Source of the DNA: Christiangramia lutea
GTDB lineage: Bacteria; Bacteroidota; Bacteroidia; Flavobacteriales; Flavobacteriaceae
Direction: 5' to 3'
Assembly (NCBI RefSeq): GCF_022489035.1
Contig: NZ_JAKVTV010000002.1
Coordinates: 62,001 to 126,000, forward strand
Length of the DNA stretch: 64,000 bases
The translations under genes were made by a program, and so were the position numbers. The notes under the pieces are model-generated. The model was given only the letters and a program-made list of their open reading frames with translations. It was not told where the DNA came from and ran no database searches. Shown in pieces: positions 17,090-25,945 of this stretch. Each line of letters begins with the position of its first letter. Position 1 is the first letter of the stretch.

Positions 17090-20000
17090 AAGTTCTTTTT
17101 TATTACTGTTTCTAATCATTGCCGTTTCCTGCGGAAAGGATAAGGAAGAAACAGGTGTTCAGAATTCTAATGATTTTCGTTTTACTGAAATGCCTTCAGA
17201 TTCTACGGGTATAGATTTTATAAACAAGGTGGATAACGAAAAGGAGTTCAATATTTTCAATTATCGAAATTTTTATAATGGTGGAGGAGTTGGAATTGGA
17301 GACCTGAATAATGACGGTTTGCCAGATGTATATCTAACTGCCAACAGGGAAAAGAACAAACTATACCTGAACAAAGGAAACTTCAAATTTGAGGACATTA
17401 GCAAATCTTCAGGCACAGAGGGAAGCAGGTCCTGGTCTACCGGGGTGACCATGGTAGATATTAACACAGATGGCTACCTGGATATCTATGTTTGTAATGC
17501 GGGCAACCTGGAAGGCGATGATAAAAAGAATGAACTTTTCATCAATAACGGAGATCTCACATTTACTGAAAAGGCCGCGGAATATAATCTCGATGATACA
17601 GGGTTTGGAACGCATGCTGCCTTTTTCGATTATGATTCAGATGGAGACCTGGATGTATATATCCTCAATAATAGCTTTATACCGGTAAGCAGTCTTGGCT
17701 ATGTGAATAAAAGGGAATTGCGAAGTGAAGACTGGGAAATTCCAGACCTTCTAAAAGGTGGTGGAGATAAGTTATTAAGGAATGATGATGGGAATTTTAC
17801 CGATGTTAGTGAAAAAGCTGGTATTTATGGTAGCCTTATAGGTTTTGGCCTGGGCGTTACCATTGGCGATATTAATGGAGATTTCTTACCGGATATTTAT
17901 GTTTCCAATGACTTTTATGAGCGAGATTACCTCTATATAAACCAGGGTGACGGAACTTTCAGGGAAAAAATAAAGGATTATATGCAGCACCTAAGTCTAT
18001 CCTCAATGGGTGCAGATATGGCCGATCTTAACAATGATGGACTTCCAGAGATCTTTGTAACCGATATGCTACCGGAAGATGATGCCCGGCTTAAAGAAAC
18101 CGGCGACTATGAACGATATGATCTTTATCAACTTAAAAAGAGCAGAGATTTTTACAATCAGTATATGCAGAATACCCTGCAATTGAATAATGGGAATGGT
18201 ACCTTTTCTGAAATTGCTCATTTTAGTGGTGTTGCCAAAACCGACTGGAGCTGGGGAGCCTTGCTTTTTGATATGGATAATGATGGTTACCGTGATATTT
18301 TCGTAAGCAATGGAATTTACCATGATCTAACCAATAACGACTTTATGGACTTTTTTGCTAACGATATCATTCAGAAAATGAGTATAACAGGGAAGAAAGA
18401 AGTTATAGAAGAGGTGATCAACAAAATGCCTTCTACTCCTATTCCTAATTACTCATTTAAAAACGGTAAAGACCTGGTATTTGAGAATAAGGCGGAGGAA
18501 TGGGGGCTTGACCAACCCGGGTTTTCCAACGGTTCAGCTTATGCCGATCTGGATAACGACGGAGATCTTGACCTGATCGTTAATAATTTTAATATGCAGG
18601 CTTTCGTATATAAGAACAATAGCGAGAGAGATAAAAAAAATTATATCAAGTTAGAAGTAAAAGGTGAAGGAAAAAATACCATGGCGATTGGAAGTGTCAT
18701 TGATATATTTTTAAAAGGTGAGGTCATCAGGCAGGAATTAATTCCAACCAGGGGATTCCAGTCTTCTGTAGATTATGTACAGACCATAGGCCTCGGTAAG
18801 GCAAAGAAGATAGACTCTTTACGAATCGTTTTTACTAATAGGAAGAAGTTGGTCGTAAAAGACCCTGAACTGAATTCAACCCTGGTTTTAGATCAAAAGG
18901 ACGCGGATGAAGATTGGTCCCAAATTTCCGATAGCAAAGAAGCCTGGTTCGAAGAAATGGATATAGATTTTGAGATAAACAAGGAAGACCGGCATGTAGA
19001 TTTCGATTATGAAGGCCTTATTCCGAAAATGCAGTCCCAGGAAGGTCCGGCTACCGCGGTGGCAGATATTGACGGGGACGGGAATGATGATCTCTATATA
19101 GGAGGTGCATTTGGCAGCCCCGGTAAGATCTACCTTCAGAAGGAACCGGGAAAACTTGAGCCTATCACCTTCAATGCTGGTGAAAATTTTGAAGATACCG
19201 ATGCTGAATTCGCAGATATCGACGGGGATAATGACCTTGATCTGCTGGTAACTTCCGGAGGTAACTTTAAGAATGCCAGGACAGGCCTCAGGGCATATAT
19301 CAACGATGGAAATCAGAATTTCAGTGATTATAAGATCGTGTCTTATTCTCCAAATAACACTTCGAACGTTGAAGTTTCCGACATTGACGCAGACGGAGAT
19401 CTGGACCTTTTTCTTGGCGTATATACCGTTCCTGGTATTTATGGGCTAAAAGTTTCCAGCCTGATCCTAGAAAATAATGGTAAAGGTGAGTTTAAGGATA
19501 TCACGGAATTTGCCGCACCAGGCTTGAAGGATATCGGGATGGTGAAAGCAGCGGTTTTTGAAGATTTAAATAAAGACGGAAATTCCGATCTCACTGTTGT
19601 GGGAGAATGGATGAGTCCGAAAATTTTTATAAATAACCAGGGAAGATTTGAGCTGAAGAAAGATGAGTTATCAGATTATGCCGGTTTGTATAACAGCGTG
19701 CTGGCAAAGGATATCAACAATGATGGTTTCCCAGATCTTATCCTTGGAAATAGAGGGGAGAATGCCAGTTATCAGGCTACGAAGTCTGAACCGGCAAAAA
19801 TGTTCGTTACAGATTTTGATCTGAATGGAACTACAGAACAGGTTTTTACAAAGACCATAGATAGCCGTGATATACCTTTACATACAAAAAGGGAATTAGC
19901 AGGGCAGATTGTATCTATCAAGAAAAAGAACATGAAGTTCAGCGAGTATTCCAGTAAATCTATTCAGGAGCTTTTCGCAGCCGATATACTCAAAAATGCC

Positions 20001-20390
20001 CAGGTTAGTGAAATTCATAATTTCAAAAGCATAATTGCCTATAATGATGGTAAGGCTAACTTCAAAGTTGAAGCTTTACCAACCCAGGCGCAATTTTCCT
20101 GTATTTGCAGTATTAACACAGCCGATCTCAATAGAGATGGCAGGCAGGACCTTATTCTTGCAGGAAATAATTATTCTTTAAAACCTCAGTTTGGAAGGCT
20201 TGATGCCAGTTTTGGGACCATACTGCTTAATGATAAAGACGGATTCAAAGTAGCCAGTTCTGATGATTCAGGTTTGCTTCTTAAAGGAGAAGTAAAATCC
20301 CTGGAGTGGTTGCAGGACAAAAATGGTAACAGGTATCTTTTAGCAGGTATAACGAATGACAAACCCAAACTCTTTAAGCGAAATGAATAA
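17082..20390 (+). CDS. Giant FG-GAP/VCBS repeat lipoprotein with ASPIC/UnbV domain, paralogue 2
   Basis: A 1102-aa lipoprotein (IIAVSC, Cys17) with the same architecture as its upstream neighbour. The N-terminal segment FNYRNFYNGGGVGIGD leads into Asp-rich repeats (DLNNDGLPD, DINTDGYLD, DYDSDGDLD, DMDNDGYRD, DLDNDGDLD). The ASPIC/UnbV domain follows with AIGSVIDIF, TRGFQSSVDY and IGLGKAKKIDSL. A second propeller half contains DIDGDGNDD, DIDGDNDLD, DIDADGDLD and DINNDGFPD, and ends with GNNYSLKPQFGRLDAS. It begins inside the stop region of the previous gene with the shared string ATGAATAA, which suggests translational coupling. It is probably exposed on the outer membrane. The ligand is unknown. 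Confidence 0.92.
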   Translation: MNKSSFLLLFLIIAVSCGKDKEETGVQNSNDFRFTEMPSDSTGIDFINKVDNEKEFNIFNYRNFYNGGGVGIGDLNNDGLPDVYLTANREKNKLYLNKGNFKFEDISKSSGTEGSRSWSTGVTMVDINTDGYLDIYVCNAGNLEGDDKKNELFINNGDLTFTEKAAEYNLDDTGFGTHAAFFDYDSDGDLDVYILNNSFIPVSSLGYVNKRELRSEDWEIPDLLKGGGDKLLRNDDGNFTDVSEKAGIYGSLIGFGLGVTIGDINGDFLPDIYVSNDFYERDYLYINQGDGTFREKIKDYMQHLSLSSMGADMADLNNDGLPEIFVTDMLPEDDARLKETGDYERYDLYQLKKSRDFYNQYMQNTLQLNNGNGTFSEIAHFSGVAKTDWSWGALLFDMDNDGYRDIFVSNGIYHDLTNNDFMDFFANDIIQKMSITGKKEVIEEVINKMPSTPIPNYSFKNGKDLVFENKAEEWGLDQPGFSNGSAYADLDNDGDLDLIVNNFNMQAFVYKNNSERDKKNYIKLEVKGEGKNTMAIGSVIDIFLKGEVIRQELIPTRGFQSSVDYVQTIGLGKAKKIDSLRIVFTNRKKLVVKDPELNSTLVLDQKDADEDWSQISDSKEAWFEEMDIDFEINKEDRHVDFDYEGLIPKMQSQEGPATAVADIDGDGNDDLYIGGAFGSPGKIYLQKEPGKLEPITFNAGENFEDTDAEFADIDGDNDLDLLVTSGGNFKNARTGLRAYINDGNQNFSDYKIVSYSPNNTSNVEVSDIDADGDLDLFLGVYTVPGIYGLKVSSLILENNGKGEFKDITEFAAPGLKDIGMVKAAVFEDLNKDGNSDLTVVGEWMSPKIFINNQGRFELKKDELSDYAGLYNSVLAKDINNDGFPDLILGNRGENASYQATKSEPAKMFVTDFDLNGTTEQVFTKTIDSRDIPLHTKRELAGQIVSIKKKNMKFSEYSSKSIQELFAADILKNAQVSEIHNFKSIIAYNDGKANFKVEALPTQAQFSCICSINTADLNRDGRQDLILAGNNYSLKPQFGRLDASFGTILLNDKDGFKVASSDDSGLLLKGEVKSLEWLQDKNGNRYLLAGITNDKPKLFKRNE

Positions 20391-23300
20391 AATTTCATGG
20401 GTCCTTTATTTGTCAATTTTCGTTCTTCTTATTTCCTGTGCCGAAGATAAAACTGAAAAAAGTGAGAAGAAACAGGAACAGCTTTTTACCCGGCTAAAAT
20501 CTAATGATACCGGGATAGATTTCAGAAATGATCTCACGGAAACCGATTCCATGAATATTCTGGAATACCTCTATTATTATAATGGGGGAGGAGTGGCCAT
20601 TGGAGATATCAATAATGATGGCTTGCAGGATTTATTCTTTACTTCGAACCAGGAAGAAAACCGGTTATATCTCAACCAGGGAAATATGAAGTTTCAGGAT
20701 ATATCGGAGACTGCAGGAATAACCGGTAATTCAGACTGGAATACCGGTGTTACCATGGCCGATGTTAATGGCGATGGAAATCTGGATATTTATGTTCTTG
20801 CCGTAAGTGGGATCAAAGGCTTGAAAGGACAGAATGAATTATTTATAAACCAGGGTGATAATACCTTCATCGAAGCTGCCTCAGAATATGGAATAGGACT
20901 TGAAGATTACGGAACTTCTACTGCATTTTTTGATTATGACAACGACGGAGATCTAGATCTTTATATACTGAATCATGCGGTGCATACAGATGAATCTTTC
21001 AGTCCTGCAGAGATTCGAGAAAGAAGGAATGCGTACAGTGGGGATAAATTGTTTCGCTATGAAAATGGGAAATTCACAGATGTGAGTGAAGAAGCAGGCA
21101 TTTACGGCGGTCCCAATGCCTATGGCCTGGGCGTCGCTACAGCCGATCTTAATAATGATGGTTTTACCGATATATATGTGAGTAACGATTTTCATGAGGA
21201 TGACTACCTGTACATGAATAATGGTGATGGAACCTTTTCAGAGGAAATGAAAAAGAAAATGACCCAGGTTAGCAGGTTTTCTATGGGAAGTGATATTTCA
21301 GATATCAACCATGACGGTTATCAGGACATTTTAACTGTAGACATGCTACCCGAAGATGAAACAGCTTTAAAAGCTTCAGTAGGCGATGAGGATATCAATA
21401 TTTTGAATCTAAGAATGCAATACGGTTATCATCGCCAGTTTAGCCGGAATATGCTGCAATTGAATAATCAGGGAAAGAATTTCCAGGAAATCGCCTTACT
21501 AAGCGGAATCGAAGCTACAGACTGGAGCTGGTCTCCCTTATTTGCCGATTATGATATGGACGGGGAAACCGACCTGTTCGTTTCCAATGGAATTGTCCGC
21601 AGGCCAAACGACCTTGATTATATTCGTTTCATTTCGAATTCCCAGATAAATAAAAACAGCAATGATTCTGAATTTATGGATAAGGAATCATTGAATATGA
21701 TGCCAGAGGGGAAAGTGAATAATTACTTTTTTAGAGGTACTAAAAATCTTGATTTTCAGGATAGATCTTCCAGTTGGATCTTGCCTGAAGATTCCTTTTC
21801 CAATGGTGCCGCATATGGCGACCTGGACAATGATGGTGATCTGGATCTTGTAACCAATAATATCAATTCTGAAGCCTATGTTTATATGAATTCAGCTTCA
21901 AATAAGAATAACTATTTGAGGTTCCAGTTCCATTCTGATGAAAAAAATACTTTTGGGATTGGAACAAAGGTCTACTCCTATAGTAATGGAGAATTGCAAT
22001 ATGATCAGCTCTTTACAAGTAAAGGATTTCAATCTTCTTCTGAGCCTTTTTTACATTTTGGATACGGGAATAAAAAACTTATAGATTCGATACATGTTAT
22101 CTGGCCCGAAGGAACTGTCCAGAAATTACATGATATTGAAACTAACCAGGTTCTAGTTCTCAGTCCTACCGAAAATGAGATTAACAGTTCATTGAAACGC
22201 TCGAAATATCCCAACAGGCAGATTTTTGAAAAGGTTGATAGTATCCCCGGTTTTTCATTCAGGCATAGAGAGAACTCCTATAATGATTTTGACCGGCAGA
22301 AGCTTATTCCCTATCGAATTTCAGATGAAATGCCCGTAGCGGCTACCGGAGACTTCAATAATGATGGTCTGGACGATCTATTTATTGGCAATTCCCGCGG
22401 GGTGAGTTCTGAAGTATATTTACAAACTGCTGAAGGTTTAAAAAAGTCCAGTTTTCCTTTTTTAGAGGAAACCAGGAATTCTGAAGTAAGAGGAGTGGAG
22501 ATCGCCGATTTTAATAACGACGGAAAAGACGATATTTTCTTTGTAACCGGCGGTGGAGAATTTACCGGAATATTTGATGTTTTAAAGGATAGTTACTGGA
22601 CCGAAATTAGTGGTACCTGGGAAAAAGTTTCCTTGCCGGAATATTATTCTGATGCGGGAGTGGTTGTTTCAGCCGACATAGATAAAGATGGCGACCTGGA
22701 TATTTTTGTAGGTGGACGTGCAGTGGCCGGGGATTATGGTAAAATACCCGAATCATTCCTGCTAGAAAATATCGATGGAAAATTTCAGCTGGTAGTAAAT
22801 GATGATCTAAAAAATGCCGGATTGATCACCGATGCTATCTGGGACGATATGAATGAAGATGGTTTTCCGGAATTGATCCTGGTAGGAGAGTGGATGGCCC
22901 CAAAGATATTTGAGAATAAGAATGGTAGACTTGAACTCTCTGAAAAATTAGAATTGAACGATCTTTCTGGTTTATGGCAATCTATTGAAGCATTTGATAT
23001 AGATGGGGATGGCGATCAAGATTATATTCTGGGTAACTGGGGTGATAATTCAAAATTTAAAGCCTCTACTCAGGAGCCCTTGCGAATGTATTATGGCGAT
23101 ATCGATGGGAACGGTAATTCAGAAACTATTCTTGCCAGGAATATTGATGGACAATACTACACCTTTGCAGGTCTGGATGAACTTAGCAGTCAGATGAATT
23201 TTTTGAAAAAGAAATTTCCAAATTATAAGAAATTCGCTGGTAAGAATATTCAGGAGATATTCGGAAAAAGCCTGGGTAAAATGGAGGTTCGAGAAATTCA

Positions 23301-23664
23301 AACCACCGGCTCCGGTTATTTAAGAAATGATCATGGAAAATTAACTTTTATATCCTTTAACAAAAATTTACAATTTGCGCCTATAAATTCTATATTTGTA
23401 TGGAACGATCTCATTGACATTAAACCAGCTGCTATTTTAGGCGGGAACTATTTTGGGGTTACTCCCTACCATGGTGCCTACGGGGCTTTTCCCGGTGCGG
23501 TGATTACTCCCGAAATGAAAATCTTGTCTGGCGATCTAACCGGTATCGATTTTACTGGAAAGGCCGTAAGGAGCCTTATTAAAATAGAGATTCATAAAAA
23601 GAAATTTTTGATCGGGTTATTGAATGATGACGAACCGATCATCTATAAATACGAGGCTAAATGA
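20383..23664 (+). CDS. Giant FG-GAP/VCBS repeat lipoprotein with ASPIC/UnbV domain, paralogue 3
   Basis: About 1093 aa from the ATG at 20383. An upstream in-frame start at 20356 would add nine residues inside the previous gene and spoil the signal peptide. The lipobox is LLISC (Cys19). Asp-rich repeats (DINNDGLQD, DVNGDGNLD, DYDNDGDLD, DLNNDGFTD, DLDNDGDLD) precede an ASPIC/UnbV domain (FGIGTKVYSY, SKGFQSSSEP, HFGYGNK, VIWPEG). A second propeller half follows. Unlike the other two copies, the C-terminal GNNY...GRxDAS motif is replaced by GNYFGVTPYHGAYGAFPG. It overlaps the previous gene by ATGAATAA and the next by ATGA, so the cluster is read as one operon. Confidence 0.92.
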   Translation: MNKISWVLYLSIFVLLISCAEDKTEKSEKKQEQLFTRLKSNDTGIDFRNDLTETDSMNILEYLYYYNGGGVAIGDINNDGLQDLFFTSNQEENRLYLNQGNMKFQDISETAGITGNSDWNTGVTMADVNGDGNLDIYVLAVSGIKGLKGQNELFINQGDNTFIEAASEYGIGLEDYGTSTAFFDYDNDGDLDLYILNHAVHTDESFSPAEIRERRNAYSGDKLFRYENGKFTDVSEEAGIYGGPNAYGLGVATADLNNDGFTDIYVSNDFHEDDYLYMNNGDGTFSEEMKKKMTQVSRFSMGSDISDINHDGYQDILTVDMLPEDETALKASVGDEDINILNLRMQYGYHRQFSRNMLQLNNQGKNFQEIALLSGIEATDWSWSPLFADYDMDGETDLFVSNGIVRRPNDLDYIRFISNSQINKNSNDSEFMDKESLNMMPEGKVNNYFFRGTKNLDFQDRSSSWILPEDSFSNGAAYGDLDNDGDLDLVTNNINSEAYVYMNSASNKNNYLRFQFHSDEKNTFGIGTKVYSYSNGELQYDQLFTSKGFQSSSEPFLHFGYGNKKLIDSIHVIWPEGTVQKLHDIETNQVLVLSPTENEINSSLKRSKYPNRQIFEKVDSIPGFSFRHRENSYNDFDRQKLIPYRISDEMPVAATGDFNNDGLDDLFIGNSRGVSSEVYLQTAEGLKKSSFPFLEETRNSEVRGVEIADFNNDGKDDIFFVTGGGEFTGIFDVLKDSYWTEISGTWEKVSLPEYYSDAGVVVSADIDKDGDLDIFVGGRAVAGDYGKIPESFLLENIDGKFQLVVNDDLKNAGLITDAIWDDMNEDGFPELILVGEWMAPKIFENKNGRLELSEKLELNDLSGLWQSIEAFDIDGDGDQDYILGNWGDNSKFKASTQEPLRMYYGDIDGNGNSETILARNIDGQYYTFAGLDELSSQMNFLKKKFPNYKKFAGKNIQEIFGKSLGKMEVREIQTTGSGYLRNDHGKLTFISFNKNLQFAPINSIFVWNDLIDIKPAAILGGNYFGVTPYHGAYGAFPGAVITPEMKILSGDLTGIDFTGKAVRSLIKIEIHKKKFLIGLLNDDEPIIYKYEAK

Positions 23665-25022
23665 AGTTTATTAATAGAATAAATATTTTTCTATTTGGGC
23701 TGGTTCTTTTCAGTTCTTGCCAGAATGATGAACCCATTGTGGTAACTTCTGAAGATTACCATACCGCGATAGATAAAATCACTGAAGTTCAGGTACACGA
23801 TATTTTTTCTCCGCCTGTGGCCAGCAGGATCTATGCTTATTCTAATATTGCTGCCTATGAAGCCTTGCAGGCTGGTAATTCAGAATATAAAAGCCTGGCA
23901 GGGCAGTTGAATGAACTCACCCCGGCACCTGCTCCTAAGGATACCACAGGATTAAATCTCAGGGTTTCCTCTATAGTGGCGTTCTATGAAATAGGAAAAA
24001 GTTTGATCTTTTCTGAAGAAAGTGTGGTAAACTTCAGAGATAGTATTTATAAAAACTGGGAAAGTAAAAATCCCGAAAGTTTTAGGAAATCTAAAGCATA
24101 CGGGCTTGAGATTGCCACTCATATCAAAGGTTGGATGAGCAATGATAATTATGCAGAAACCCGCACGATGCCTAAATTTTCCCTTTATACTGAGGATGAA
24201 AGTAGATGGCAGCCCACCCCGCCGTCGTATATGGATGGTATAGAACCGCACTGGATGAAAATAAGACCCTTTGTAATCGATTCTGCAGCACAGTTTAGAC
24301 CAGCACCACCACCGGAGTTTTCCATGGAACCTGACTCCAGATTTTATAAAGAGTTAACCGAAGTTTACGAAGTGAAACGTGAAATGGATGAAATAGGTGA
24401 CAGCAATGAAAATGAAAAGCTGGAAATAGCGAAATTCTGGGATTGCAATCCGTATGTTTCTACTCAAAAAGGACACCTTATGTTCGCTACTAAAAAGATC
24501 ACCCCTGGCGGTCACTGGATTGGGATTACCAAGATCGCCTGTAGAAAATCTAAGGCAGATTTTAATAAGACTGTTTATGCCTACACCAGGACTTCTATTG
24601 CTATAGCAGATGGTTTTATCAGCTGCTGGGACGAGAAATATAGAAGCAATCTCGTTAGACCGGAAACTTTGATTAATAAATATATCGATGAGAACTGGTC
24701 TCCAGTATTGCAAACACCGCCATTTCCTGAATACACCAGCGGACATTCCGTAGTATCAGGGGCAGCAGCGATAGTTCTTACCGATATTTTCGGTGATAAT
24801 TTCTCCTTTGAAGATGATACCGAGGTAGCTTATGGATTACCCGTAAGAAATTTCAATTCATTCAATGAAGCTTCTTTGGAAGCAGCCAATAGTAGATTAT
24901 TTGGAGGAATACACTATAGAGCGGCTATTGAAGTTGGATTAAAGCAAGGTAGAGATCTGGGTAATTTTGTAGTAAATAATCTACAGTTAACTATTGAGAA
25001 CCAAAGCCTGGCATCGAATTGA
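23661..25022 (+). CDS. Vanadium-dependent haloperoxidase / PAP2-superfamily lipoprotein
   Basis: A 453-aa lipoprotein (LVLFSSC, Cys20). The whole vanadate/phosphate-binding set of the haloperoxidase-PAP2 superfamily is present: Lys326 and Arg333 in WDEKYRSNLVRP, Ser360-Gly361-His362 in EYTSGHS, and Arg412 with His418 in SRLFGGIHYR. The length and helical content match bacterial vanadium-dependent haloperoxidases rather than short PAP2 phosphatases. The known reactions are halide oxidation by H2O2 with bound vanadate, or phosphomonoester hydrolysis. Sequence alone does not tell which applies. It is coupled to the third FG-GAP gene by a 4-bp overlap, so it should be made with the propeller proteins and act in the periplasm or at the cell surface. 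Confidence 0.88.
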   Translation: MKFINRINIFLFGLVLFSSCQNDEPIVVTSEDYHTAIDKITEVQVHDIFSPPVASRIYAYSNIAAYEALQAGNSEYKSLAGQLNELTPAPAPKDTTGLNLRVSSIVAFYEIGKSLIFSEESVVNFRDSIYKNWESKNPESFRKSKAYGLEIATHIKGWMSNDNYAETRTMPKFSLYTEDESRWQPTPPSYMDGIEPHWMKIRPFVIDSAAQFRPAPPPEFSMEPDSRFYKELTEVYEVKREMDEIGDSNENEKLEIAKFWDCNPYVSTQKGHLMFATKKITPGGHWIGITKIACRKSKADFNKTVYAYTRTSIAIADGFISCWDEKYRSNLVRPETLINKYIDENWSPVLQTPPFPEYTSGHSVVSGAAAIVLTDIFGDNFSFEDDTEVAYGLPVRNFNSFNEASLEAANSRLFGGIHYRAAIEVGLKQGRDLGNFVVNNLQLTIENQSLASN

Positions 25023-25024
25023 TC

Positions 25025-25945
25025 ATGAAAAAGGTCACTTTAACCCTATTGCTGCTCATTTTCGCAGGATTAGCTTGGTATCTATTTATTAAAAAATATG
25101 ATTATCAGTTCGAAACAACTGCCAGATATGGTCCAGGTGCAGTATCATATGAATTGTCTGAATGGAAGAAGCTAAATCTAACCGAGAATTCCGCTGATAT
25201 TGAACTCATTAATAAGGAAGATTTCAAGACCCTTACCCAAAGAATAAAAGTTGATAGTTTCCATAGCCTTGAATTTAACTGGGAGTTGGAAAAGCTGAAT
25301 GATAGCGCTACGTCTATAACGCTAAATGTTTATTCTAAAAAGAACAAGCTGGGTAACCGGATAGATATTGTAAACCCTTTTCAAACCAGTAATTATATAG
25401 ACAGCCTGAAGGAGAAGGTAATTAACTTTAAAAAGCAGTTAAGAGACCACCAGAACCTTTATAGGATAACTCCTGAAACCTCTTTAGTAAATACACCCGG
25501 GATGGAGTGTATATGTAGTTCATCTAAAGGTATTCCTCTAACCGGCAAGGCATCTGAAATGATGAGAACAATTTCTGTTTTAGAAAATTATGTTCTTAAA
25601 AATGAAATTAGCTTGAATGGTTATCCCTTTCTGAAAGTTACCAACTGGAACAGGGAGCAGGATCTTATTGCTTTTGATTTTTGTTTTCCGGTGAAAGACA
25701 TCTCAAACTTACAGGAGACTGCAAAGATCAGTTTGAAAAAATTCTCATCCCAAAAAGCGCTTAAGCTTTTATTTAATGGTAATTATAGACTCTCTCACAT
25801 TAGCTGGTTCGATCTTATTTTTATGGCGCAAGATCGTGGAATGGAGATAGAGGAGTGGCCCATGGAGATCTATCATGACAACCCAAAGATCGATAGCGAT
25901 CATCTTAACTGGAAGGCTGAGGTCTATCTACCGGTGAGTGAATAA
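25025..25945 (+). CDS. Membrane-anchored SRPBCC/GyrI-like effector-binding domain protein
   Basis: About 306 aa from the ATG at 25025. A TTG at 25019 overlapping the previous stop is less likely. One N-terminal membrane segment (residues 4-19) is followed by FIKKYDYQFETTARYGPG, a start seen in flavobacterial proteins with an SRPBCC-like half and a C-terminal GyrI/AraC effector-binding-like half ending in WKAEVYLPVSE. I recognise the pattern but no catalytic residues. Such domains bind small hydrophobic or aromatic ligands. It is last in the SusCD/FG-GAP operon and its stop abuts the stop of the converging lipid kinase gene. Assignment is moderate and the function unknown. Confidence 0.6.
   Translation: MKKVTLTLLLLIFAGLAWYLFIKKYDYQFETTARYGPGAVSYELSEWKKLNLTENSADIELINKEDFKTLTQRIKVDSFHSLEFNWELEKLNDSATSITLNVYSKKNKLGNRIDIVNPFQTSNYIDSLKEKVINFKKQLRDHQNLYRITPETSLVNTPGMECICSSSKGIPLTGKASEMMRTISVLENYVLKNEISLNGYPFLKVTNWNREQDLIAFDFCFPVKDISNLQETAKISLKKFSSQKALKLLFNGNYRLSHISWFDLIFMAQDRGMEIEEWPMEIYHDNPKIDSDHLNWKAEVYLPVSE

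Noticed and set aside
20356-20382. Upstream start for the third FG-GAP gene
   Set aside because: It lies well inside the previous gene and adds nine polar residues before a good lipoprotein signal; ATG at 20383 repeats the overlap seen at 17082.
13799-23664. Propeller repeats as evidence of integrins or phage tail proteins
   Set aside because: FG-GAP motifs occur in integrins, but lipoprotein signals, ASPIC/UnbV domains and SusCD context point to bacterial outer-membrane proteins; no phage gene is nearby.
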